Shown here: in pieces, positions 42,701 to 49,886 of the stretch
How the letters are laid out: the number at the start of each line of letters is the position of its first letter
How positions within the stretch are numbered: the stretch's first letter is position 1
NCBI RefSeq assembly: GCF_028291725.1
Contig: NZ_JAQGNT010000030.1
Coordinates: forward strand, 1 to 50,004
Reading direction: 5' to 3'
DNA from: Hydrocarboniphaga sp.
GTDB lineage: Bacteria > Pseudomonadota > Gammaproteobacteria > Nevskiales > Nevskiaceae
Length of the DNA: 50,004 nt
Made by a program: the position numbers and the translations under genes
The notes under the pieces: model-generated
Told to the model about the DNA's origin: nothing
The model's database searches: none
What the model saw: the letters and a program-made list of their open reading frames with translations, nothing else

Positions 42701-45700
42701 GACGAGTTGAGTGCCACGACGGCGCGCATGGTAGACGCGATCAACGACGATTGCGCCGTCGCCGGCGCACCTTTGCATCTGCTGCGCCATGCGTCGCTAT
42801 GGAAGCCCCAATACGAATTCGAGCAGCGCAACGGCGACCTGCTGTTTTTCTATTTGCGCGAGCGCGGCGTCCACATCTGGGAAGGCCGGCCCTGCTTCCT
42901 GAGCCTCGCTCACAGCGAAGCGGATTGCCAGCAGATCATCGATGCATTCCGCTATGCGGTCACGCAGATGCAGGAAGGCGATCTGTTCGACCTTCCCGCA
43001 GCCGGCATCACCGCACTGCGTTCCCGATCTCCGGCGACGCGGCGGCCGGCGCTCGCCAACTTGTCCGCGCTGACCGGATCGCAGAGCGAAATCTGGGTGG
43101 CGTCTGCCTACGATCCCGATTTGAACCGCGCCTACAACGAAGGTATTGCGGTGCATATGTCCGGCGCGCTGGACGTCGATGCGCTGGAACGGGCGCTGAA
43201 GCAGCTGATCGAACGTCATGATTCGCTGCGTGCGGTATTCAGCCCGGACGGCCGCTGGATGAAAGTGCTCGAAGCGATGCCGCTGCAGATCGATCACAGC
43301 GACCTGACGGGTGAAGCGTCGATTGCCGCCGCGACCGCCCATTTCATGAACCAGAGCATGGATCTGGCGACCGGGCCGCTGCTGCGCTGCGCGCTGATCC
43401 GCAGCGCCGCGCAAGAACATCGCCTGCTGTTGCTCGCTCACCACATCGTTTGCGACGGCTGGTCGATGGCGCAGCTGCTGGTCGAACTCGGCGCGCTGTA
43501 TTCGGCCGGGATCGATGGCCGGCCAGCCGCCCTGCCCGAGGCGCCGCGCTACACCGAATACGCCGAGATCGAACATCGTTTCATGCGCTCGCCCGAGGCC
43601 GCCGCGCAGATCGACTGGTGGCGGCGGCAACTCGCCGAGCCGCCGGTGCCCGTGGAGTTACCGCTGGATCACGCCAGGCCGTCGCAGCGCCGTTTCGCGG
43701 CCGCGCGTGAAGATCGCCGCCTGCCCGCCGAACTCACCGGCGAGCTGCGCCGTATCGCCGCCGCGCAGGGCAACAGCCTGGTGATGACGCTGCTCGCGGT
43801 GTTCGCCGCGCAGCTGCATCGGCTGACCGGCGTGCAGGATCTGGTGATCGGCCTCGCCGCCGCCGGCCAGGCGCTGCACGAGCGTCCGCAACAGATCGGC
43901 CATTGCGTCAATTTTCTACCGTTGCGGCTGCGGCCGAACGGCGAGACTACGCTGGGCGCACTGCTGAAGCAGACGCGGCAGACGGTGCTCGACGCCTACG
44001 ATCATCAGGGCATCAGCTTCGGCGAACTGCTGCCGCGGCTGGATATCGCGCGCGACGATTCGCGGCCACCGCTGATCTCGCTCGCATTCAATCTCGACTT
44101 GCGCGACGACGACATCCGCCATAGCGGTCTGTCGGTGCGCTATGAGACGCTGGCGCGGCAGTACGAGACCTTCGAGATGTTTCTCAACGTTGTCGACGAC
44201 GGCCGGGAGCTGGCTCTGGAATGCTCGTACAACCGCGAGCTGTTCGACGCCGCGAGCATCCGCCGGAGGCTTGGCGAATACGAACAGCTGTTAGGTGTCG
44301 TGGCGACCCATCTCGAGCGTCCACTGCGCGATCTGCCGCTGATGTCGTCTGCGGAACGCCGGCGGCTACTGCACGAGTTCAATCCGCCGTCTGCTCCGAT
44401 CGCGGCCCTCACGCTGCATGACGCGATCGCCGAGCAGGCGCGTGCGCGGCCCGATGCGATCGCGATCCAATGCGCGGACCGGCAGCTGGACTACGCCGCC
44501 CTTGTGGCACGCGCCGAGCAGATCGCCGCGGCGCTGCAGACGATCGGCGTCGGCACCGGCGACTTCGTCGGCGTATCACTGACGCGCAGCGTCGATCTTC
44601 CGGCCGCGCTGATCGCGGTGATGCGCTGCGGTGCAGCCTACCTGCCGCTCGATCCGGAGCTGCCGACGCAACGCCTGCAGTTCATGGCGCACGATGCGTC
44701 GATCAAGGCGCTGATCCATGAGGCCGCAACGGTCGCGGCCATCGCCGGGATCGAAGCGCGCCGCCTGAATATCGGCGAAATCGGCGAACTCGGCGGTGGC
44801 GGCACAGTGTTCAAGCCGCTTGCGGTCGACGCCGGCGCGCCGGCGTACGCGATCTACACCTCGGGTTCGACCGGCCAGCCCAAGGCCGTGGTCGCGCATC
44901 ATCGCGGCGTCAGCAACTGCCTGGCCGGCACCCGCGAGCGCATCGGCATCGGCCCCGGCGACGCCCTGCTGGCGATCGCGACCTACGCCTTCGACGCCGC
45001 AGTGCTCGAACTGTTCCTGCCGCTGGTCTATGGCGCGCGCCTGGTGCTAGCGACCGGCGAGCAGACCGGCGACGGCAGACAGCTCGCCGACGCGATCGAG
45101 CGTCATCGCATCACCCGCATCTTCACCGCGCCCGCCGCCTGGCGTCTGCTGCTGGCTTCGGGCTGGGGCGGCCGGCGCGGCCTGGTCGCCTGCTCCTGGG
45201 CCGAACCGCTGAGCCGCGAGCTGGCAGGCTCGCTGCTGCCGCGAGTCGACCAACTGTGGAACCTCTACGGTCCGACCGAGACCACGGTTTGGACACTGGG
45301 CGCACGCATCGTCGACGCCGACGACACGATCACGATCGGCTCACCGATCGCCAACACCCGCGCCTACGTGCTTGACGAACATCGTTCGCCGCTGCCGGTG
45401 GGTGTTGTCGGCGAACTGTACATCGGCGGCGCCGGAGTGACGCTGGGTTATCTGAACCGCGCCGAGTTGCAGGCCGAGCGCTTCTGCGAGCATCCGGAAT
45501 TCGGCGCGCTGTATCGCAGCGGTGATCTGGCGCGCTGGACCAATGACGGCGAGATCGTCTGCCTCGGCCGCGCCGATCATCAGATCAAGCTGCGCGGCTT
45601 CCGTATCGAGCTCGGCGAGATCGAAGCTCGGCTGCAAGCTCACGCCCACATCACTAGCGCAGCCTGTGGTGTGGTCGAGCGCTCGGCCGACGATCCACGA

Positions 45701-46252
45701 CTGGTCGCCTGGGTACAGCCTGCAGCGCATGCGGCGATCGACGCGATCGACGCGGCCGAGCTGCGGCGCCATCTGCGCACCATGCTGCCGGGCTACATGG
45801 TGCCGCAGCATTTCGTGGTGCTCGACGAGCTGCCGCGTCTGTCGAACGGCAAGCTCGATCGCTGCCGGCTGCCCTCGCCTTTCGGCATCGAGACCGCAGC
45901 GGCACGGGCACCGGACAGTGACAGCGAGCAGCGCGTCGCCGCGTTGTGGCGCGAGGTGCTGGGGGACGCGGCTTTCGGTGCCGACGAGCGCTTCCTCGAT
46001 GTCGGCGGCCATTCGCTGCTCGCGGTACAGATGGCCGCGCGGCTGCAGACCGAACTCGGCGTGAAACTGTCGCTGCGCGAAGCGATGACCGGCACGCTGG
46101 CGCAGATCGCCGCCGCCTGCGATGCGCAGCAGGCATCGCTGCGGCCGACCGCCGCGGCTGCCAGCAACGATCCTGCCAGCAACGATCCCGTCATCCATCA
46201 GACCCGAGCGCCTGCCCAGCGCCGCTGGGCCTGGCCCCGCTGGTTGCAGTGA
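36734..46252 (+). CDS. Hybrid NRPS-PKS: A-T-KS-AT-ACP-aminotransferase-C-A-T
   Basis: A 3172-residue megasynthase. A1 spans about 25-500 (YTSGSTGRPKG; FDVSMYELF with substrate Asp; YGPTEGG) and T1 has Ser551 (GGNSLQAV). KS is about 625-1045, with Cys796 (TACSSSG) and two His (VEAHGTGT, GNIGHLDAG). AT is about 1137-1420, with Ser1234 (GHSLGEF) and HAFH, a malonyl-CoA sign. ACP Ser1560 lies in LGMDSLTLTQL. A PLP aminotransferase follows (about 1630-2060, Lys1920 in YGKVFGGGMP), then C (HHIVCDG from 2236), A2 (YTSGSTGQPKA; YGPTETTVW) and T2 Ser3094 (GGHSLLAV). No ketoreductase and no thioesterase are present. The layout resembles McyE/MycA beta-amino acid modules but starts from an amino acid. 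Start may be 36734 or 36737. Confidence 0.95.
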   Translation: MMSSDRTRTSIARVIEQQWQSSPGHDAVHAAGRWWRSTEIERESRRIVTALAELGVQIGAVVAVLLPRGIDQLLAILAVHRLGAVCLPLDIEAPLERLRHCLDQSGACRLIGDRAQWHSLDPEAARRVEDSCHFIDILDLRRSREGAPVQAPLLGDDAAFCVLYTSGSTGRPKGVALSQRNVLNCLQWMQQQHPLGGDEVVLHKTPIGFDVSMYELFWPLMAGARIVIADEHGHKDAAYLAELIQHHGITDAHFVPAMLAAFSDQAETPACASLKRIYASGEALPWALVRRLGDMLPQARIYNWYGPTEGGVVSHQACDGDQRDGFVPIGRAVANTSLHVLDDDLRPLPPGSDGELYIGGAQVALGYVNQPELTAQRFVQHARFGRLYRSGDFVCERADGGLEYRGRRDQQVKLRGVRVELGEIESALLAYAGVTAAAAGVRDLHGQPSLLAWYQTRIAIDVSALRAFLEQRLPAAMLPQHFIAIDSLPQLSSGKIDRSALPLRVTPAPRQRPLVAAVGDLQQRLLAIWQNVLKLDAIGVEDRFFEAGGNSLQAVELMGQLRRALGQRVPLIRFFEAPTIRALATLLERDYAAALAHWLGNEVPGRHHAPVDAVAAKPKALAAGKAIAIVGMSCRVPGAEDLDAFWQQIANGREGLRDFTDEELIAAGVSAADIADPGYVRRGGAIDEPYGFDAAFFGYSPREAELTDPQQRVLLEAAWHALEDAGIAAGRGERIGVYVGLARNQYFDRQLASYEDLRLEDPGFQVLLGNDKDYAATRIAYKLDLRGPALSLQTACSSSGVAVHLACQALRQNDCDAAIVGGVRLNLPHRAGYRHVDGGPQAIDGRVRPFDAAASGMVLSSGVACLVLKPLSRAQADGDRIYALIKGSAINNDGAAKIGYTAPSLQGQLAVIRAALDSAGVEPQSVGYVEAHGTGTPLGDPIEVAALSGAYEQADHIALGSVKGNIGHLDAGAGAIGLIKTALALKHRQLPPSIHFDTPNPECDFDRTPFFVNTELLAWHSPTPRRAAVSAFGFGGTNFHGVLEQAPEPMASPAARQHQVLRLSARDDQALSRLASRLAAHLKQQPELALADVAYTLDVGRARQARRTAIVATDTADAVAQLERFATAGSTSADPSLVFMFPGQGAQHVDMGRDLYETEPLFRELIDECADRLTSSLAVDLRSILYPQHSDREAAEQLMRTTEYAQPAIFAVSYASARLWQSWGLQPDALVGHSLGEFVAATLAGVFTLDDALKLIAQRGRLMQSVARGSMLAVHLSEADVQPYLGDNVALAAINSPQQLVLAGPDAALAGVAEKLRAHGIASSVLHTSHAFHSSMMAEIVEPFAGFVAGTRRGHARLALMSTLSGGWSTPEDLREPHHWARQLREPVRFGPAIHALLAQPGRVFLEVGPGQSLSTAVRQAMQPENQATVLSSMPHATQAASAHAHLMRTVATLFVAGVELEPAKFYAGEHRLKVSLPAYPFQRQRYFIEAADRAGIAAPPPAIALVADDVPEAMAAVAATAGESDDLSSRLLRLLAQLTGRVFTDEHREHSFLELGMDSLTLTQLASKLRREFKVEVRFRKLLEEYGSIHLLTAYLREQGASAAVVVPLHHNAAPAAATGGATASFGAGTRIRREYLGGFTSRQAAAVDALAKRYLARTGRSREYAAAHRAVLADPRTVSGFRPETKELVYPIVVDRSEGSYLWDLDGNGYVDATCGFGSMFFGHRARFVSDAIAAQLKIGWEIGPQTPLAGECARLFSQATGLARVAFCNTGSEAVLAAVRLARTVTGKSLIVSFTGDYHGIQDEVLARAGIGGRSIPAAPGIPAESVANTLILDYGDPDALRVIRERADEIAGVLIEPVQSRRPDFQPREFLQQLRTLTYEADIAFIMDEVITGFRSGLRGAQGYYGVDADIAIYGKVFGGGMPVGAVAGIPRYLDALDGGAWQYGDASVPEIGVTYFAGTFVRHPLALAAVRASLQALLEHPEWPDELSATTARMVDAINDDCAVAGAPLHLLRHASLWKPQYEFEQRNGDLLFFYLRERGVHIWEGRPCFLSLAHSEADCQQIIDAFRYAVTQMQEGDLFDLPAAGITALRSRSPATRRPALANLSALTGSQSEIWVASAYDPDLNRAYNEGIAVHMSGALDVDALERALKQLIERHDSLRAVFSPDGRWMKVLEAMPLQIDHSDLTGEASIAAATAHFMNQSMDLATGPLLRCALIRSAAQEHRLLLLAHHIVCDGWSMAQLLVELGALYSAGIDGRPAALPEAPRYTEYAEIEHRFMRSPEAAAQIDWWRRQLAEPPVPVELPLDHARPSQRRFAAAREDRRLPAELTGELRRIAAAQGNSLVMTLLAVFAAQLHRLTGVQDLVIGLAAAGQALHERPQQIGHCVNFLPLRLRPNGETTLGALLKQTRQTVLDAYDHQGISFGELLPRLDIARDDSRPPLISLAFNLDLRDDDIRHSGLSVRYETLARQYETFEMFLNVVDDGRELALECSYNRELFDAASIRRRLGEYEQLLGVVATHLERPLRDLPLMSSAERRRLLHEFNPPSAPIAALTLHDAIAEQARARPDAIAIQCADRQLDYAALVARAEQIAAALQTIGVGTGDFVGVSLTRSVDLPAALIAVMRCGAAYLPLDPELPTQRLQFMAHDASIKALIHEAATVAAIAGIEARRLNIGEIGELGGGGTVFKPLAVDAGAPAYAIYTSGSTGQPKAVVAHHRGVSNCLAGTRERIGIGPGDALLAIATYAFDAAVLELFLPLVYGARLVLATGEQTGDGRQLADAIERHRITRIFTAPAAWRLLLASGWGGRRGLVACSWAEPLSRELAGSLLPRVDQLWNLYGPTETTVWTLGARIVDADDTITIGSPIANTRAYVLDEHRSPLPVGVVGELYIGGAGVTLGYLNRAELQAERFCEHPEFGALYRSGDLARWTNDGEIVCLGRADHQIKLRGFRIELGEIEARLQAHAHITSAACGVVERSADDPRLVAWVQPAAHAAIDAIDAAELRRHLRTMLPGYMVPQHFVVLDELPRLSNGKLDRCRLPSPFGIETAAARAPDSDSEQRVAALWREVLGDAAFGADERFLDVGGHSLLAVQMAARLQTELGVKLSLREAMTGTLAQIAAACDAQQASLRPTAAAASNDPASNDPVIHQTRAPAQRRWAWPRWLQ

Positions 46253-47007
46253 TGACCGCGCCGCGACTCGAAGCCCTGCATTTCGGCCGCGATCTACGCT
46301 TGTTCGGCCTGCGCTCCGAACCCGCCGCAAGGCCGCGCCAGACCGCGATCGTGATCTGTCAGAGCTGGGGCGCCGAAAGCATGCGTTGCTATCGCGGACT
46401 GCACCTGCTGGCGCAGCAACTCGCCGAACGCGGCTTCGAAACGCTGCGCTTCGACTACACCGGCACCGGTGATTCGGCCGATATCGACGATGCACCGCTG
46501 CCGCTGTGGCTGGACGACATCCGCGACGCCGCCAACGAACTGCGTGAACTCTCCGGCGCCAGACGCATCGCCCTGCTCGGCTTGCGACTCGGCGCCTTGC
46601 TCGCCTCCGAGGCCGCCGCTGCGGCACAGGCCGAGCTGCTGCTGTGGGACGCGCCGCAAAGCGGACAGCAATGGAGTGAACAAATGCTCGCGATGAATCG
46701 TCAGCAATACGAGCACAAGAATCGCACGCGTCCGCTCGCACTGAGGCTGCACATTCCGCACGATGAACTGCTCGGCTCACCCTGGCCCAGCGACTTTGCG
46801 GCTGCGATCGGCGCGTTGCAGCTCAACACCGGAGTCCGCGCGCTGCGCCATTTCCACAGCGCCGATACCGCGATCCCGCGGCATCCTCTGGCCGACGCCC
46901 TGCCCGATGCCTCGCATTGGGGCGAGATCGGCAAGCTCGACGCGCCCTGGGTGCCGGCACGATCGATCGCGCAACTCTGCGAGCGGCTGGCGGAGCAGCT
47001 GCCATGA
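46252..47007 (+). CDS. Alpha/beta hydrolase family protein (exosortase-associated hydrolase 2-like)
   Basis: A 251-residue protein whose ATG overlaps the NRPS-PKS stop (TGATG), so it is coupled to it. The fold signs are IVICQSWGAESMRCYRGLH and LRFDYTGTGDSAD. At the nucleophile elbow it reads LLGLRLGALLA, with Arg where Ser is expected. The same 'GLR.GA' form occurs, as I recall, in exosortase-A-system hydrolase 2 proteins. It may be non-hydrolytic or use another residue. In this cluster it might assist release or handling of the thioester product. The C-terminal part lacks an obvious His in the catalytic place. Confidence 0.75.
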   Translation: MTAPRLEALHFGRDLRLFGLRSEPAARPRQTAIVICQSWGAESMRCYRGLHLLAQQLAERGFETLRFDYTGTGDSADIDDAPLPLWLDDIRDAANELRELSGARRIALLGLRLGALLASEAAAAAQAELLLWDAPQSGQQWSEQMLAMNRQQYEHKNRTRPLALRLHIPHDELLGSPWPSDFAAAIGALQLNTGVRALRHFHSADTAIPRHPLADALPDASHWGEIGKLDAPWVPARSIAQLCERLAEQLP

Positions 47008-47993
47008 TCCGCGAACGCGCCCTTCAGTTCGGTCCGGGCCGCCGCCTGCTCGGCATACTCAGCCTGCCGGAGACAATCGATCCCGCGCGGCCGGCGATCA
47101 TCATGCCCAACACCGGCTTCGAGCATCGAGTCGGCCCTCATCGCCTGCACGTGCATCTATGCCGCGCGTTTGCGCAAGCCGGGTTCGCTGCGTTGCGCCT
47201 GGATCTGTCCGGCATGGGCGACAGCGACAGCGGGCAACTCAACGATCCGATTGCCGATCAGGGCGCTGCGATGGACGAGCTGGCCAGGCTGGGCATCGCC
47301 ACACGCTGCATCCCGATCGGCCTTTGCTCCGGCGGCCACGACGCGCATCGCTTTGCAAAGGCCGATCCGCGCGCGGTCGCGGCAGGCTTTCTCGATCACT
47401 ATCTCTATTCGACGCGGCGCTCGCGGCGGATATCGCTGTGGCAGAAGCTCTCCGAACTTCGCCGTGTACTGAACTTCCTGCAGCGACGTTGCGGAGCCTT
47501 CGGCAGGGCCGGGATCAGTTCCGAATCCGCTGGCGACAACTGGTTCGAGCGTCCGGATCGCAGAGCCTTCCAGAGCGATGTCGACGGCTTCATCCAGCGC
47601 GGCATGCCGCTGTTTTTTCTGTTCACCGGCGAATACCAGAACGTCTACAACTATCCGGAGCAGCTGCTCGACATCTGCCCCCGGCTCGGCGACTACGAGC
47701 TGTATCACCTGCACTACTTCGCCGAATCCGACCACACTTTCAGCCAGTCGCAGATGCGGCGCAAACTGATCGACGCGCTGCTGCTATGGCTGAACGCTCA
47801 GGTGCTGACGCAATTACCACACGGTCCGCGCGCCGCCATCACGCCGCTGCAACCGGCTCAAAGCCTGCGCGCCAGAACCGCGGCCGCGGTCACCACGACG
47901 GCGTCGGTGAACCAGACGCGGCCGCAGACCTGGGCCGCGCTGGACGCCGCCGCGCTTACCGGGATGACCCGGAAGCTCGGCGCGGACGCATGA
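47004..47993 (+). CDS. Alpha/beta hydrolase family protein with Cys at the nucleophile elbow (exosortase-associated hydrolase 1-like)
   Basis: A 329-residue protein overlapping the preceding gene by 4 bases (ATGA). PAIIMPNTGFEHRVGPHRLH and LRLDLSGMGDSDSG are alpha/beta hydrolase strands. The elbow is IGLCSGGHDA, with Cys in the nucleophile position, and the likely catalytic His is in AESDHTFS. Cys-nucleophile members can act as acyltransferases or thioesterases. With no thioesterase domain on the megasynthase, this protein is the best candidate for product release; that is inference. Its last 136 bases overlap the end of the phosphopantetheinyl transferase gene on the other strand. Confidence 0.8.
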   Translation: MIRERALQFGPGRRLLGILSLPETIDPARPAIIMPNTGFEHRVGPHRLHVHLCRAFAQAGFAALRLDLSGMGDSDSGQLNDPIADQGAAMDELARLGIATRCIPIGLCSGGHDAHRFAKADPRAVAAGFLDHYLYSTRRSRRISLWQKLSELRRVLNFLQRRCGAFGRAGISSESAGDNWFERPDRRAFQSDVDGFIQRGMPLFFLFTGEYQNVYNYPEQLLDICPRLGDYELYHLHYFAESDHTFSQSQMRRKLIDALLLWLNAQVLTQLPHGPRAAITPLQPAQSLRARTAAAVTTTASVNQTRPQTWAALDAAALTGMTRKLGADA

Positions 47994-48526
47994 GAACCAT
48001 CGCCGACATCGAACACAATTTCGACTTCATCGAATTCGAGGAACACGCCGGTCAGCGGATTCAGCGCCTTGTGCACGCATTCCTTGGCGCCGAACAAGGC
48101 CCGGCTCCAGCGCGCATAAGAATCCGGCAACTGCTCGAGATGCGCGCGCTCCTTGCGGCCGATGACGAGTCGCGCCGCGTCTTCGGGCAAAGGCAGCAGC
48201 GGCTCGACATCGACACCCAGGGCCGCGTAGCGGCTGGATGACGCCAGCAGGGCCACACTCCATTGCGGATCGTGGGCGAGGCTGCCGACCCAGCCTGCGG
48301 GCCACTCCGGCGATCCATCGTCGCGACGGCCGATGCCGACGGGCCCGGCGCCCAGTTCGCGCATGGCGATTCGCGCCAGTTCCCGGACAGCGAGCGACTG
48401 GCGGCGACGCAGCGGATGCGCAATTGCGGCCAGCGCCTGCTCTTCGGCGTAGGCGCTGCTGTCGCCGGTGCCTGCATGGGATGCCAGCAGACACAGGCTG
48501 CCGGGGAAAGGCCGCCAGTGCCTCAC
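47858..48526 (-). CDS. 4'-phosphopantetheinyl transferase, Sfp/EntD type
   Basis: A 222-residue protein starting at GTG 48526, which overlaps the stop of the barrel gene upstream (GTGA). Family signatures are WVGSLAHDPQWSVALLA, LGVDVEPLLPLP (metal-binding Asp and Glu) and FGAKECVHKALNPLTG (KE..K). EntD-like 'HxxxxW' start elements (HWRPFPGSLCLLASHAGTG) are also seen. It transfers phosphopantetheine from CoA to carrier proteins, and its place here makes the three carrier domains of the NRPS-PKS its obvious substrates. It is convergent with, and overlaps, the hydrolase gene. Confidence 0.92.
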   Translation of the reverse strand: MRHWRPFPGSLCLLASHAGTGDSSAYAEEQALAAIAHPLRRRQSLAVRELARIAMRELGAGPVGIGRRDDGSPEWPAGWVGSLAHDPQWSVALLASSSRYAALGVDVEPLLPLPEDAARLVIGRKERAHLEQLPDSYARWSRALFGAKECVHKALNPLTGVFLEFDEVEIVFDVGDGSHASAPSFRVIPVSAAASSAAQVCGRVWFTDAVVVTAAAVLARRL

Positions 48527-48612
48527 TCGAAGCGCAGCAGCAGTTCGGCTCCGAGCATCATGTCGTCGAAGGATTCGGTGTCGACATTCGAATTCCGGTC
48601 GCGATACGACGC
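48519..48612 (-). repeat. Right copy of the cluster-flanking direct repeat
   Basis: This ~94-base segment, the end of the barrel gene plus the first codons of the transferase gene, matches 36472-36566 in the same orientation. Together the two copies enclose about 12 kb with the megasynthase and hydrolases. Confidence 0.8.
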
Positions 48613-49761
48613 AAACGGGCGCAGCGTCAGCCAGTGCAGCGCCTGATACGACAGGTCGAGCGTCGCGGTGCCGTAGTCGTCGCTGCGGCCGGAATCTTCG
48701 CTGCCGTCGCCTTTGAACGCGGAATGGATGAATTCGTAGCGCGCGCCGACCGCGGTCTTGGGCGTCGGCGTCCAGCCCAGCCCCAGCGATCCGCCGGTGG
48801 AAATGAGCGCGCTGGCGCCGGCCACATAGCTTTCGACGCGCCTGAAAATTTCGGTCTCGACACGAGTCTTCGCGCTCAGCGTGCGCGTATACGCCAGTGA
48901 GCCGGTGAAACCGGACAGCTTGCCGCTGTCGCCATTGTCGGCATCTTCGTGGCGTTGGGTGCCGCCGATCCTGGCGCGCAGATGGCTCATGCCGCTGACA
49001 TCGTAGTCGCTGGTCAGCTGCACGGTTCCCTGCTGGTAATCGAGGCGGTGTTCGAGGTTGCCGTCGTACTGGCCGTCGTGGTACTCGGTCAGCACACCGA
49101 CGGAAAAGCCGGCCAGGCCTGTGTATTTCACTTCCACCGATCCGCTGGTGTCCTTCAACTTGAATTCCGGATCGTCGCTCAGCGGCAACTCCGACTCGGT
49201 GCGCCCGGCGCCCGCTTCAACGCGCCAGCTCGGCGTCACGTCGTAACCCAGCAGCGCGCTGGCGCGCCGATCGGTCTGCTCGGTCAGCTTCGACGTCCCG
49301 AGGTCGGCGAAGGACGCGATGCGATGTTCCTGCCGGTAGTCGATATTGCCATCGGTGTGCGCGCCCAGCTTCCAGGCGAAACGACCACCGAACTTGTATT
49401 CGTCGTGGTTGAGGTCGTCGAAATGCGCGTACTCGAGTCGCCGGTATTCGCCGTCGACTTCGACCTGTTGCTGGCCGGCCGTGACTGTCGCCTCGATCCC
49501 GGCCTTCGCCTGGTAGACCGAATCGGATTCCTTGCGATCGCCCCGTTCCGCCTCGGCCTCGGACGGACCCGATACCTCCAGCAGATTGCTATGGAACTCG
49601 TACTGCGCCGATCCGTAGGGCACCAGCTTCAGTTCGGCCCAGGTAGCAGCGGACGGCACGCAGAACGCGAGCGCCGTCCAACGCAAGGACCGGGTTGAAA
49701 GGCGGAAACACGGATATCGAGCCGGCCCCGGAGCACGAGGGTTTTGATTGATGACCGACAC
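48523..49761 (-). CDS. Outer membrane beta-barrel protein, EpsL-like
   Basis: A 412-residue protein. A long signal region (SLRWTALAFCVPSAATWA) ends near residue 42. The rest is a regular beta-strand pattern with aromatic girdles (GEYRRLEYAHFDDLNHDEYK; LRPFASYRDRNSNVD) and ends LGAELLLRFE. It resembles the EpsL/exosortase-associated polysaccharide barrel family, which spans the outer membrane. It overlaps the phosphopantetheinyl transferase start, so both form one unit that may export or insert the cluster product; that is inference. Its last 90 bases recur at 36472-36566. Confidence 0.75.
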   Translation of the reverse strand: MSVINQNPRAPGPARYPCFRLSTRSLRWTALAFCVPSAATWAELKLVPYGSAQYEFHSNLLEVSGPSEAEAERGDRKESDSVYQAKAGIEATVTAGQQQVEVDGEYRRLEYAHFDDLNHDEYKFGGRFAWKLGAHTDGNIDYRQEHRIASFADLGTSKLTEQTDRRASALLGYDVTPSWRVEAGAGRTESELPLSDDPEFKLKDTSGSVEVKYTGLAGFSVGVLTEYHDGQYDGNLEHRLDYQQGTVQLTSDYDVSGMSHLRARIGGTQRHEDADNGDSGKLSGFTGSLAYTRTLSAKTRVETEIFRRVESYVAGASALISTGGSLGLGWTPTPKTAVGARYEFIHSAFKGDGSEDSGRSDDYGTATLDLSYQALHWLTLRPFASYRDRNSNVDTESFDDMMLGAELLLRFE

Positions 49762-49886
49762 GGCACTCCCTGCCAGCGGACTAAGAAACCTGCTGAATGC
49801 TAATTCGACAAATGCAGCTGGATGCTTAACGGGACGTCGGTCGGCATGCGCCGGATTGCCGTGGATACGCCGCCGCCCACTAGTGT
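49762..49886. other. Upstream region of the barrel gene and IS edge
   Basis: No gene is seen. The segment before 49762 should hold the promoter of the barrel-transferase unit. TAGTGTCTAATTGCGCAA from 49881 is the probable terminal region of the IS element that follows. Confidence 0.4.
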
